Below are positions 13,001 to 24,440 of a stretch of DNA of 64,000 nt, piece after piece. The translations under genes were made by a program, and so were the position numbers. The stretch comes from Eleginops maclovinus (lineage: Eukaryota > Chordata > Actinopteri > Perciformes > Eleginopidae). Positions within the stretch are counted from its first letter, which is position 1. Each line of letters opens with the position of its first letter. The DNA is taken from positions 15,113,244 to 15,177,243 of the forward strand of contig NC_086356.1 in assembly GCF_036324505.1 (NCBI RefSeq). The letters run 5' to 3'. A model generated the notes under the pieces. It saw nothing but the letters and a program-made list of their open reading frames with translations, did not search any database and had not been told where the DNA came from.

Positions 13001-15998
13001 GCAACCACAAGAGGTCTTTGAGCTTACAGTCATAAATTCGCTCAGGAAATATTGGTCTGATGGGTCGAGCAGTATATCAGATAAGGCGTGGACATACTGA
13101 CCCATGCACACTTCATCTACAATATAAAAGGAAGGAAGATTAAAATGCTAAATTATAGGCAAATATGGTCACTTTCAACATCCTTGTCTGTGTTATTTCT
13201 AACCATACACTTAGCATTAATATTATTAATATTCATCAATCGTGTCACTGTGTTTTCCTGTCCATTACATGTGTTACTGCATGGATTCATGTTGAGTGTA
13301 TTGTCTAATGTTGTAATATGCCTTTGATATTATTTATTTCTGCACCGTTGAATGATAATTACATTTAGTTTGAGTTGTAGTTTGCACACTTTTTACTCTT
13401 TTTTCCCCCCTGCTTGTCTGTAAGGTGTCTTTTCTTTGGATATTGTATGATCATCTGAGTCGGTTTGACTTGTGTACTAAAGACTAAATGTCCTCCTCTC
13501 AGGAGTTCAACACATCTGGCTCCAGTAACACAGACACAGGGAAGGCTGCGGGGAGCCTGGAGACCAAATACAAGATGAAGGAGCTGGGCCTCACCTTCAA
13601 CCAGAAGTGGAACACAGACAACACGCTGGCCACCGAGGTCACCGTGGAGGACCAGGTATGTGCCAACATCCAGTGTTCTGATTTGGTTTTGCTGAACATT
13701 ATTTTTTAATCTAACAGTGTTATTTTGTTGCTTTACCTACAGCTGACTCAAGGACTGAAGGTGGCCTTGGATACATCTTTTGTACCAAACACAGGGTGAG
13801 TCGGCATTTATTTGTGTGATTCAGTTATAGCATGCCTTTGGGTTTTAGTGGACCGGTAGAACAGTTAAGTCAGAGCACTGTGAGGAAAGATCCAATTATT
13901 TACACTAATGTTTCTTTTATTTAGTCAATAATTATCTGCTATTTTCACACATTTTCAAACCTCAGGGATTTTAGAAAGACAGCTACTCCTTGTAGCTTTT
14001 ATCAAACAACAGGGCCAAAATTGCCATTTTTGGGGACTACTTTCAGGGGCGGATTAATCCACATTTGGTACTCTAGTGAATATTTGGGGCAGCAGGACGG
14101 TGATGTGGGATCATAAACCACAGTGTCTACGGTGATGAAAGAACATGATTTAACAACAAGAGACACATAAACAATGCATATTAGAGACAAACGTTTGACC
14201 CTATGATTGCATGTTTCAGTAAGAAGAGTGGAAAGCTGAAGACGGCCTACAAGCGTGAGTTTGTGAACCTGGGCTGTGACGTGGACTTCGAGGGTCCCAT
14301 CATCCACGCCGCGGCAGTGCTCGGCTACGAGGGCTGGCTGGCCGGCTACCAGATGGCCTTCGACACGGCCAAGTCCAAACTGGCCCAGAACAACTTCGCC
14401 CTCGGATACAAGGCCGGAGACTTCCAGCTGCACACCAACGTGTGAGTACTCCAGGGATGATGCATCTCAAATTCATCCTCATCCGACACTGGGAGTCTGG
14501 GGAGAATCTGGGACATTTACACTAGCTTGTTTAATATTCTGCACCACTTTGTGACACTGATTGCCAAGATTACGAACTCCAACAGTACAGATGAGTGAAG
14601 GATCTGCAGGATTACACACTCAACTATCTATCTTTGAATCTGGTAACCCACAGTAACGACGGGACCGAGTTCGGCGGCTCCATCTACCAGAAGGTTAACG
14701 ACGAGCTGGAGACAGCAGTCACTCTGGCCTGGACCGCCGGCAGCAACAACACTCGCTTCGGCATCGCCGCCAAATACAAGCTGGACAAAGACGCCTCTCT
14801 GTCTGTGAGTTCTGGTTCACTGCTCTGTTGTAAAATGCTCACAAACAAATGTGCTGTATGGTTTCATGACTCATCATGTTTCATCCTGCAGGCCAAAGTC
14901 AACAATGCTAGTCTGATTGGAGTGGGCTACACCCAGAGCCTTCGGCCAGGTAGGCTAACACACCTCCATATTTACAGAATATATTTAGGGTTATAGGTGA
15001 AGGGTTGACCCTGTAGCTTTTTAGGGCTGTCTATATTTAACGAGTATTTTGGATCATTTTAAACTATTTTCCAAGTTATTCTATTCGCTCTATAAAAATG
15101 GGTCAGGAAGAAGTGAAAAATGTCGTCCTAGTTTTTCAAGGTGATGTCTTTAATAGCTAATTTTGTCCGTCCCTACTGGTTATTACAAATACTTTGTCAG
15201 TGATGGAAAGTACAGTAAGTAAAATAATGTTTCAAGTTACATTTTCCACTTTATTTCAGAGGGTAGTAATTGAATAGTTTCTTAACTTAAAATGACTTTC
15301 CATATTCTGATTAACAATACAATTATTTTCAGCAGATAAGTTATGATATTATAGTTTATATTTAAATGGCTTCATTAATGTATATATATATATATATTCT
15401 TAAGATACAAGTAATCAATACATGTACTAGCTAAAATATAAAGTGCTGTACATATAAATGGATATATCTAAATAATCCTATAATAAAATATAGTAAACTA
15501 TCATGAACAGAAAAAAGACCATTCTTACATTTTGTGTAAATACTTGTCTTTAGCATTTTCTTTTTTAATGCTAAATAGTTTTGTTAAAAATACTTCTTTG
15601 TATTATCCTTGTATTTCTGACTGACTTTGACTAGTTCTTTGATTGATTATGTTCGCACCACCAGACACCAAATCAAATTCCTTGTATGTGTAAACGTACC
15701 TGGCAATATACTTCTGATTCTGCAAGATCAGTACTTTTACTCTGCACTTTTAGATTATAGAAGTTGTTACTCTGTGGTATTGCTACTTTTACTGAAGTTT
15801 AAGATCTGAGTACTTATACATACAAACATAGTAGGCAAACGGATATTAATTGAACTTGAAATTGGTATTAAAAACTTGTTAAAGTCTCACATCTGTGTCC
15901 CTGCAGGTGTGAAGGTCACCCTCTCCGCTCTGATCGACGGGAAGAACTTCAACGCCGGCGGACACAAAGTGGGGATGGGCTTCGAGCTGGAGGCATAA
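10064..15998 (+). CDS. vdac3: Voltage-dependent anion channel 3 (mitochondrial porin), 8 coding exons
   Basis: Forms the 19-strand beta-barrel pore of the outer mitochondrial membrane that passes ATP, ADP and small anions (family knowledge). Coding exons: 10064-10130, 11295-11344, 13503-13655, 13743-13795, 14220-14441, 14654-14804, 14892-14949 and 15907-15998. They give 281 aa with no frame break. The N-terminal helix [20 protein letters not shown], the [15 protein letters not shown] strand and the eukaryotic porin signature region ([19 protein letters not shown]) are clear. VDAC3 rather than VDAC1 or VDAC2 is chosen from [32 protein letters not shown] and the tail [12 protein letters not shown]. 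The loop CDVDFEGPI is two residues shorter than in mammalian VDACs. The ATG follows the acceptor by four bases. Confidence 0.93.
10616..11034. mobile_element. 419-bp MITE with long terminal inverted repeats
   Basis: The ends TACGGAACCCGTAAAGGGAC (left) and its complement (right) are exact, and the similarity continues imperfectly for about 70-80 bp per side. The 6 bp CTATCA occurs on both sides (10610-10615 and 11035-11040), which looks like a target-site duplication. Inside are two copies of 'gagtgtgcttatgt' in tandem at about 10918-10953. No transposase is present, so the element is non-autonomous. It lies in the intron between vdac3 coding exons 1 and 2. Confidence 0.8.
11544..11619. repeat. 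Perfect 29-bp inverted repeat (hairpin) in a retroposon-like tail
   Basis: The arm at 11544-11572 (starting TGTCATATGCACAG) is the exact reverse complement of the arm at 11591-11619, with an 18-base loop between them. It is followed by ACAAATAAAACC and three ACCTTGAA units (to about 11651), the kind of short tandem tail found on fish LINE/SINE copies. It may be two tails joined head-to-head. Confidence 0.8.
15190..15815. repeat. AAGTA-rich dispersed repeat, degraded pieces
   Basis: The best part is about 15715-15815: 'cagtacttttactctgcac', 'gttactctgtggtattgc' and 'tacttttactgaagt', then 'gatctgagtactta'. These match the left arm of the copy at 7440-7560 and the piece at 48280-48405. An AT microsatellite sits at about 15381-15397. 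It lies in the last vdac3 intron. Confidence 0.5.
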
Positions 15999-17380
15999 AG
16001 GGGAGAACAAAGAAGGAAACAAACCTCCGAACCTCATCACTACACACACCCCTTCCTCCTCCCCACAAAGTCCATCACTATCTTGTAGCTTCTCTCTGGG
16101 CTCTCCCTCACATTTCCTCCTCCCCCCTGTTCACACATTTCATGAGCATATCTGACAGTAATAGTGGAGCCTCAGCACCATGCTAAAACACCCTGAGAGG
16201 AGCTGTGAGGTTGTTGTTCCTGAAACTGACGGCGTACAGTTTTACTGTCATTGAAGTGACACTATTTATTTCCCTGTTGGTCTCTGGAAGAGGTAGCTGT
16301 TGGTGTTAATGTTTAGCTTCTGTATTCGGTTGTTTCCTGCCTTCCTTAAAGCATGTAAGAATGAAAAATGTGGATGCAGAGCTGAAAGCTTATTCGCTTG
16401 GTCAAAAACAAATGGTGCTGAGTGTCTGTTTCTTTTCCTTTTAATGCTGTACGCACTTTTGGCTGTGTTGTCTGTGGACTATTTATCCATCTAAACACAT
16501 TTCAATGAACTTATGACTGAAATCTTTTTGAGAGGTGATGAAGGATATTAAAACGGGAAGAAGGAAAGATGCTCATGAATGATCTTTTTAATCCTTTGTG
16601 ATTTTTGGTAGGTGAAACCAATGTAGTGGAATCTTATAGTAGCGTACGTAGTTAGTTTGCATTTCTACAATATTGTTTTCATCTATCTGTCTCAGCCCAG
16701 CGTTCACAAAGAGATATTTCGCATCTGGTGGTAACTACTCGTCATAACTCCACGTCCAGCTGTTTCCTCATGTTGCTCGAGGACTGCACCCATTGCTGTC
16801 AGTGCTCGAAAACACTCCTCAGATCTGTACAGAAAATACAGCTGATGTCCTCAGAGGGACTCCGGTCAAAACACTGCATAGGATTATACAAGAGGTTGTC
16901 CTAAATGACTTTCCTTTTATCCTTTCTTCTTTTTTTTCTGCAACCAAAATGTGTTTTTTGTTTTAATCTTATTGTGGTGTCATAAGGCTAACTTTTCTTT
17001 GTGACTTAGACACAGTACCTCATTTTTTTTCCAATGTCAATTAAAGGAATTCTAATAAGGAAAAAACACTTTCTGAAAGTTGTTGTAATTATTGCTTCAT
17101 CAGTAATGGTAGAATATTATTTTTGCTGTTTTAAACTCACATCCTTGAATGATTTAAGAGCCATGTTATGCTTTTAAAGAACAATCTCACAGCTGTTTTT
17201 AAATGGTGTCTTTTTAATTTTAAGGAGTTAATAACTCTGGATGTAGCATACCCAAGCAAAACTATCTTTAATAAATAAATGTCAGATATTCTAAAACAAA
17301 GAAAAGAGATGACATGCATGCTGATACATGTTTCATATTAATATTAAGTACATCTTCAGACTTGCACTAGCATTAATAAA
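15999..17380 (+). other. vdac3: vdac3 3'UTR, with candidate polyadenylation signals
   Basis: Downstream of the vdac3 stop. Possible signals are ATTAAA at 17040-17045 and AATAAA at 17270-17275 and 17375-17380. I cannot tell which is used. No other coding exon is seen. Confidence 0.45.
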
Positions 17381-18181
17381 AGTCGTGCTGCATCACAGGA
17401 GACATTTCTGAAAAGCAACATCTTATTGACTAACAATGTGTGTTAGTAACTGCATTATAAATATCTGAACTTCTCTTTATTACATGAATGAATATTGCTG
17501 ATGTCCAATATCTGCTTGAGCTGCCTAACATTAGCAGTTTTGACACATGCAAAAGGTCAGTTCACACATCATAACATTATAAATTACCTTGAGTGAAATG
17601 TTTGTTTCAGGTTTTTGACAATCCTTCTCTAAGATGTCTGCCTAAACTTCATCATACTGGAAAGCAGTCACACTTCATTTGCGGTGATCACAAAATGTGA
17701 ATATTATAATAGATAAGATAACCAAGTACGGTTGCTCTGATGGAAACGTTAATACATTTGCAAACATTTGGTCACAGAATTATACAAAGTACACTTAGTA
17801 GGCCTATTTGATGGCATTAGACGAAAGAGAAGGGAACACAAAAGGTATTACGATTCATTCAAAAAGGGGAATATTAATGTCCGAACTACATGAGAGAGCT
17901 GATATTCACTGTAAAACTAGCCTTTTCTCTCTGTGAACTGACCCTCTGAGGACTGTTTGCGTGCCAGGGTGCTTTCAAACCTCTTCACAGGATTCACACC
18001 ACACTTCCCACATCAGAGCGGAACACCTTCAACACACTTTGAGATTTAGTCACTTTGCTATTTTTTTTCAAAACTATTTTGCCATTCAAGTTTCATAACC
18101 CTTAAACCACACCCACATATCATGTTATTTTTCTTCATGTTTTTAAGAATGTGAAACATCCAAGCACTTCCGCAGAGCATT
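17381..18181 (-). other. tor4a: tor4a 3'UTR / convergent intergenic region
   Basis: Lies downstream of the tor4a stop on the minus strand. A minus-strand AATAAA (17476-17481 on the given strand) could end the transcript, which would place the vdac3 and tor4a ends within about 100 bp of each other. No coding exon or repeat was recognised. Confidence 0.35.
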
Positions 18182-20628
18182 TCACAGCAGGTTGACCTTT
18201 GCCACCACTAGCTTGCATCCTGTCTGGGAGTACTGATGTCCCCCTACCTCAGGGTAGTATTCAATCTCCCCCGCTAGACGCTCTATGTTGGTATGATCCG
18301 GGTAGAAGCCCTCTCGAGCCATTTCATCCAGGAAGCACTCCATCACGTGACCTTTCTCCAAAAGACCCAGAGGTAAAATGTCCGCCTCTGTCCACAGTGT
18401 GTGAATCTTCTCCAAAGTGTTGCGTAAAATCAGAGTCAGCTCTTTTACAAAGTGATTATGACGACCGGATTTCGCCATAGAAATACTTGAAGAGTTATGC
18501 AGCATATGTTTGGTGATGTGAGCGTGCCCCAAGTTGCTCAGGAACAGGTAGATAGCGTTCAGGTACTCGTTGGATTGTTTGGTCGAGACGAGATGCAGCA
18601 GCGCATCCAGGATCTCGAGGTGCATGTGCTCGGCCTCGTCGAAGATGAAGAGCGGGATCTTCTCTTCCTCCTCGGCTCGTTCCACAATCTCCGAGATCAT
18701 AGCGGAGAGGTCTCGGGCGCACTGCAGGGTGTCAGCCTCCTGGGGGCAGTGGTGGAGGACATAGTACTGTAGCACCAGCGTCTCCCCCACCACTGAGCGG
18801 AAATGTCCCGCCAGAAGGCGTCCCAGATGGCTTTTTCCAACACCGCTGGGGCCGTGCAGGGACACCACCAGGGGCTTGTTGTGGACGTAGGTGGACAAGT
18901 ACTCCTTCAGGTGGGACAGCAAACCCTCCACTGCTCCCTGCTGCCCAAACACCTCCCTCCTCAGCGTCTTGTCCAGCCCCTCCAGGTCGTACCTAAGAAC
19001 GTGGTCGTCGAGGTTCTCTATAGCGTTGTACACCTGGATAGAAACAAGATGTTCATTTTTAGCCGTAGTTTTTATAGCTGGAGTAGTATAGGGAATGGTG
19101 CCTTGCTCAGGAACACCTCAGTAGCACTTGGTCTTTTGGGGACTTGAACCGGTAACCTTCAAGTTCGCAGCCTACGGACTTCAAAACCACCGCCCCCACA
19201 CATACATCTTTTTTATTATATTACATTTCTGATTATAGTTCCCCCTTGAATGCACACACTGGACTTTTAACTGTTACATATTAGGATGCAATACTTGGAT
19301 GACATTCAAACTGCAACTTTTAAAACAATACATTTACTAAATCCGGGCCAAAGAGAGTTCACTCATCTGATGCTAAGCCAGTCCACGTGTTTACTTTTTT
19401 ACAAATGTTAAGGTACATTCTAAAAGCTTCAGCTCGTGTCCAAGCTTTTTCCGCTCAGCCGACATGAGCAACAGGAAACACACCAATTCTATATGTTTGT
19501 GTTGGATACTGCAAAATAAACTATTCGTAATGGGAGATACACGTTATAAAAAACAATGAGAAACTGCACGGCAGGATGACTCACCAAGGAATGAATGCAC
19601 TGTGTGAAAGCACTTCAGAGAGCCTCGACTGAACCGCACCGAAAGCTAGACCGCAGCCTGACTCACGTTTTACCTGATCTTCTAGAGACATGACAGAGCA
19701 TGTAAACAGCTATTTTTACACCCTTGGATAGTCATGTGGTTGTTCAGCATTTCTTGTCTCTTTTTTTTGTTGTTCCACGAGTCGTTGTCCAACATTATTC
19801 TGGTCGTTTTGTTTATGTTTGCACTCTTTCGCATCAGTTTTCAGTTGGTTTGTGTGTCTTTGTAGTCATTTTGCATCTCATAGTCGTCGTTATTCCTGTG
19901 TTTGTTTGTTCTTTTGCATCTGTTTTCAGCTGTATTGTGTGTCTTCATATTTTTTTTAGTGTCTCTTTGTAGTTGTTTTAGTCTCTTTGTAGTGTTTTTG
20001 TGGTCATTGTGAGAGTCTCCCTGGTCTGTTTGTGTCTGTGAGTGATTTTTTGTTGGCCTCTTACAATTTGGGCATCTACAACTGTGCCAATTAGGAATGT
20101 GAAGGAATCTATACATTGTTGATGATTATACAAACCCCCCAAAATCGTGATTTAGGTGAGGTTTGTACTAAGTTCCTTTACCTGGATGAAGACGATGGCG
20201 AAGAGCAGATAGAGGCAGTATTTGGCTCGGCTGCGCTCCTGCCTCGGAGGGACCCGCCGCCTCCCTCTGTTGGGATACATCACCCCTCTCCTCTTTTTCC
20301 TCTTCTTCTTCTGGGGGACGGACAAGGCAGTAGGGGTTGTGCCGTCGAAGGTGAAGATCTTGGGGCTGGTTCTCCCTGATGCTCCTATGAGGGCCCCGTC
20401 TTCTCCCATCTCCTGACGCCTCTTCTTCAGGGTCTGGTACTTCTGCTTGATTCGAATGACGGCGCGCAGAGTGGAGGAGAAGCTGGAGATGTGGAGAGGC
20501 GGACTGTCCCTGTGTTTTAAATTGTTTTCTCTTTCACCCTCCCTCTCTGTGTCCACCTCTTCATCCAACTCACCCTCTACCTCTCCCTCCGTCTGAGAGG
20601 CGGAAGTGCTGCTCTCTTGGTCGCTCAT
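18182..20628 (-). CDS. tor4a: Torsin-4A, AAA+ ATPase with membrane anchor, 2 coding exons
   Basis: A torsin-family AAA+ ATPase of the ER/nuclear-envelope system; the precise substrate of torsin-4A is not established. Coding exons 20182-20628 and 19033-18182 join in phase 0 (FIQ|VYNAIENL) to give 432 aa (human about 423). Residues about 1-130 are acidic then basic (KKKRKKRR), with the family motif FTFDG. A hydrophobic segment at about 137-149 (YCLYLLFAIVFIQ) is the likely anchor. The ATPase domain follows: Walker A GPSGVGKS at 210-217, Walker B FIFDEAEH at about 278-285, and the C-terminal GCKLVVAKVNLL with the torsin sensor-2 GCK at 421-423. The intron holds a SINE and a diverged minisatellite. 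The start is the first ATG of the acidic N-terminus (MSDQESSTSAS). Confidence 0.92.
19085..19197 (-). repeat. tRNA-derived SINE fragment
   Basis: On the minus strand a Pol III B-box-like GGTTCAAGTCC follows 'ggctgcgaacttgaaggtta', then the fish SINE body 'gctactgaggtgttcctgag'. The copy is short and lacks a tail. It sits about 50 bp upstream of tor4a exon 2. Confidence 0.65.
19725..20045. repeat. Diverged minisatellite, unit about 20-25 bp
   Basis: Repeated variants of 'gtctctttgtagttgtttt' and 'tttgtagtcattttgcatct' run through the tor4a intron. The units have drifted and the period varies. The open frames here are by-products of the repeat. Confidence 0.6.
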
Positions 20629-20784
20629 CTGCGGAGAAAAAGAACCACTGTAATCAATATTTTAATTTGCTAAATGGATCCCATTGGGTGAGAGAAAATT
20701 GCTCTATGTGTCCACAAAGCTCTACGAAGAATAATAGCATCTTTCAGCTAATGTGTTGGTTAAATGATGTAAAATAACTATATA

Positions 20785-21652
20785 CACACTCACTGTCCGC
20801 TTTATGAGGTACACCTGCTCAACTGCTCATTAACGCAAATATCTTATCAGCCATCACATGGCAGCCACTCAATGGCATGTAGACATGGTCAAGAGGACCT
20901 GGTGAAGTTCAAACAGCATCAGAACGGGGAAGAAAGGTGATTTAAGTGACTTTGAACATGACATGGTTGTTGCCGAGTATTTCAGAAACTGCTGATCTAC
21001 TGATCTATTTCACAACCATCTCTAGGGCTTTCAGAGAAGGGTCAGAAAAAGAGAAAATATCCAGGCCAAAATCCCTTGTTCTTGCCAGAGGTCAGAGCAG
21101 AACGGCCAGACTGGTTCAAGATGATAGGAAGGCAACAGTAACTCAAATAACCACTCGTTACAACCAAGGAATGCAGAAGACCATCTCTGAACACACAACA
21201 CGTGGAACCTTGAAACAGATGGGCTACAGCAGCAGGAGGCCACACCGGGTGCCACTTCTGCTGGGAACAGGAAACTGAGGTTACAAATGGAACGGGCTGA
21301 CCAAAATTGGACAATAGAAGATTGGAAAAATGTTGCCTGGTCCAGTGAGTCTCATCTTCTGATGGTTACTTCTAGCAGAACAACGTCAGATAATGTCAGA
21401 AAGCTCAAATTATCTCCAACTGGTTTTTTGACAATGAGTTCACTGTATTCAAATGCACCCCAGTTACCAGATCTAAACTCTATAGAGCACCTTTGGGATG
21501 TGGTGCAACAGGAGATTCATACCATGGCTGTGCTTTCAGTGTGTGTCTCCAGCACCTTGTTGAGTCTGTACCAAGAAGAATGAAGTTCTGAGGCAAAAGG
21601 GGGTCCAACCCAGTACCAGCCTGGGGTACCTAATAAAGTGGCCAGTGACTGT
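20785..21652 (+). mobile_element. Dead Tc1-type transposon (degraded transposase)
   Basis: The ends 'cactgtccgctttatgaggt' and the complement of 'acctaataaagtggccagtg' form imperfect terminal inverted repeats flanked by TA. Between them, Tc1 transposase words appear in different frames: RKATVTQITTRYN, KQMGYSSRRPHRVPLL, NWTIEDWKNVAWSSESHLLM and DLNSIEHLWDVVQQEI. Stops and frame changes separate them, and the first catalytic Asp of the WSDES-type motif is Ser. The element cannot make a working enzyme. Confidence 0.85.
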
Positions 21653-21924
21653 ATATTGGTTTTTATTGCTGGAATTGCTAATATTTTTATGATAGATTAA
21701 AATAATTTCATAATTTTTATGAGGCAAAGACAAAAAAGGGGAATGTGTATTTCCTTTTTATGCTACAACTATTTGGAGCAAAAATACTGGACTTTTTAAT
21801 TCAGTACATTTATTATACTGGCTTCAGTTAGTGGTTACACGGTTGATTCAGATTATCAACTCAAAAATCATCTGTTTTAGTATAAATAACAGAATAGGTC
21901 TACTCGTAGGAATGATATTTTTAA

Positions 21925-22280
21925 TTTAAGGCCCAGTGTGTTTGATGTAACGGCATCTAGTGGTGTGTTTACACATTGCTACCACTTAAATACACTTTAC
22001 CTCACCCCTGTGTTTTACCTATAGTGGCAGCCAGGTATCATTACAACGCAAAAGGCTTCTTCCTGGGGGGTTTGTCCATTTTGGGATGTAGAAACATGGT
22101 GGTGCAACATGGTGAACTTCCTAAATAGCTACCTATGCATAAGCTCTTTTTAGCATACAAATTCACACTCCTAGTTTAAGGTGATTTTACAGTAGTGAAA
22201 ACTTAGTGATGAATGTAAATGTGCCTTTCTGTGAATAGATACTCTTTCATCCTACATGCTGCTTCTTGAAGACGGATCTG
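21925..22280 (-). repeat. Degraded dispersed fish repeat ('catctagtggtg' type)
   Basis: The order 'ggcatctagtggtgtg', 'acacattgctaccact', 'ctcacccctg', 'gcaaaaggcttcttcc', 'tttgtccattttgg' and 'tagaaacatggtggtgcaac' follows a repeat I recognise as frequent in percomorph genomes, here in reverse orientation. The match is from memory and the copy is old. Confidence 0.5.
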
Positions 22281-22374
22281 AAAACTTCTTCCCCCACTGC
22301 AAACAATCTGCATCCTTTTTCTGTTATCTAAGTATCAGGAAATCAGCTATCACTATACAATTGAGGCTGAAACT

Positions 22375-22399
22375 AACAACAACAACAACAACAACAACA
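22375..22399. repeat. (AAC)n microsatellite
   Basis: About eight AAC units in tandem, in the intergenic region upstream of tor4a. Confidence 0.85.
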
Positions 22400-24249
22400 G
22401 ACAGATGTTAGATTTTAGTGCGTAGTCATGCTATCAGTGACAGCTGTATCGGTTACAGAGCTTGGATGGTGCAACAGTTTGTTCATTTCTCAGTTACTTC
22501 CTCTTTTCTGACGGGGAAAACAAACATGTAGAATGTAGTAAAGTAACAGTTACATCTCGATTCCTACTTTTTCCACGTAGGCCTATATGAATTAATCACA
22601 ATTTGATGAATGATGCAGCTAGGGTTGAAACTGTTTGGTTTGGAAATGACTGCAGCCAAAGCCAAGTAAGCAGAGTTTCTGATGAGATATCATTACGGAT
22701 CACAACTCACAGTCATTCATCTGTTCTGTCACACGTTACTTCCATAGCAGACTTATTTTGTACCTTAAAATGATAAGTTGTTGCTGCTTCGTAGAGGTGT
22801 ACTGTGTTAATATAAAACTGTTTTCCAGGTACAGAGCTTCTGTTCTCTTTCAAACAAGATATTCAAAACAAGTAATAATACTTTGGAGATATAAAAAGAA
22901 GGCCTGCGCTGCATAATAACCCCGCCGGGGCAACTGCACACAATTGAGCCCTGCTTTATACACTGTGTCTGCAGTAAAATCTTGCATCACATCTGCATTG
23001 ACATAAAGTTGTTGCTGCATGCATTCTGGATCTCCCCAAAAAATCACATACCTCCACTCCCTATTTATTGCACAGTCTGTTGCAAAAAAATTGATTACAG
23101 ATGTGAGATCATGTTGGTTAGACAATCATCTTCGTTTAGTGTTAGTTACAGAGAAAAAGGCAACTATCAGTTACACACCCAGAGGGACACAATGTGCCAC
23201 AAGCAACCATCATTAGCAGTCTAACTGGAGACTGTATGCATGTTCCTGCCATAGCAAATAGGAAAAACAACACCAATCCCAAAGAAAACCAGGAATGTGT
23301 CAGATATCATTTCTGGTGAATGTATCAGACTCTTCTGTCCTTTACTTCAGAACAAAATAATTCAGCAAGCTCCCAGGGGAGGGAAAGAGAGGGGGAGAGA
23401 GAGAGACAGTATCAGGTTAAGTATCTGCTGTCTGATCACATGCATGGACCTGAGAGGACCAGCTGCATACCACACATTTTAGAGGAGGTTTTCCGGGTAA
23501 AAAAATAACTTTTTTTTGTGAGCTTTTACTTCCCCCAGCCCTGTGTGAGTTATGGCTGCAAAAGGGTGCAGATACTTAAAGCTGAAGCACACACACAGAG
23601 ACATGTTTTAAAGTGCTCTTTGAAAATGTGTTTTATGTATTGAGTTTCAAACAGAACAGACACAGGTTCTAAATTACAGTCAGCTGCACATATACTTATC
23701 CTGTTAAGCACAAAGAAGGGAAATGAGAAACTGTGAGTTGAAGTAAAAACATGCAAGAAAAAAATATTTTCCTACCTTGAAATGTGGGTCAAATGTTCCT
23801 ACAGAGAGATCAGTGCAGGTTTAGTCCATGGCTTGGAAGTGAAGAAAGCAGAGAGCAAACAGCCTAACTCAGGAAGAGCCCTCCTATCAGTCTATCGTAC
23901 ACACACACTGCCGGCTCCTCCTTTCTCTTCCTCTTTTATTCTCATTCTCTCCACTTTCTGGTCTGACATGTTACACCCCCATTGGTTGGTTAAACACCTA
24001 TAAACCTTCACTGTGTGCCTTTTGAATCAGCTCACATCCACCTGAATTGCTTTTTTGCTAAGAGTTTTACAGGCGGAATTCAAATTCTTACTTCCTTTTC
24101 CAAGATCTGGTGTTAAAAATGTTTCTATCATCTGTGCTGCACATTGGCATTGCTTAGTGGCTATTATGTGGTTCTTCCGACTTATCTATGTGTTAAACAG
24201 GAAATGTGAATAATTATAACTTCCTCTTTTCTATCTGCGCTTTCTTTGA

Positions 24250-24440
24250 ATTCAGTTGTGGAAGGTCACTACACTAAGAACATCCACGCCATAAAGTACC
24301 ATTTGAATTGACTTGAAGTTTACTTGAGTATTTCAAACTCGTCCACAAACTACTTTACTTTACATTTCAGAGGGGAAAAAGGAGTTGGTAAACTGTAGTA
24401 TGGCTACCAATATAATTTCACTAATGCTGTATGAATGATG
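24250..24440. repeat. AAGTA-rich dispersed repeat fragment (weak)
   Basis: 'gttgtggaaggtcactac', 'aaagtaccatttgaattgac', 'tttacttgagtatttc' and 'gtccacaaactactttact' resemble one end of the repeat seen at 7540-7925. The copy is heavily diverged. Confidence 0.4.

Noticed and set aside
14002..14433. 143-codon minus-strand open frame
   Set aside because: It is the antisense of vdac3 exon 6 and its intron. It has no protein family features and reflects the codon bias of the sense exon.
18495..18772. Overlapping open frames on both strands
   Set aside because: They are shadows of tor4a exon 2, which encodes a clear torsin ATPase in another frame.
19841..20116. 91-codon minus-strand open frame rich in Thr, Asn, Lys and Gln
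   Set aside because: It is a translation of the diverged minisatellite in the tor4a intron.
22982..23224. Paired plus- and minus-strand open frames between tor4a and brap
   Set aside because: No splice-site logic, no recognisable motif and no continuation to other exons.
23975..24008. Inverted CCAAT box followed by CTATAAAC, a possible plus-strand promoter
   Set aside because: No plus-strand gene or first exon could be found downstream. Single motifs of this kind are common by chance.
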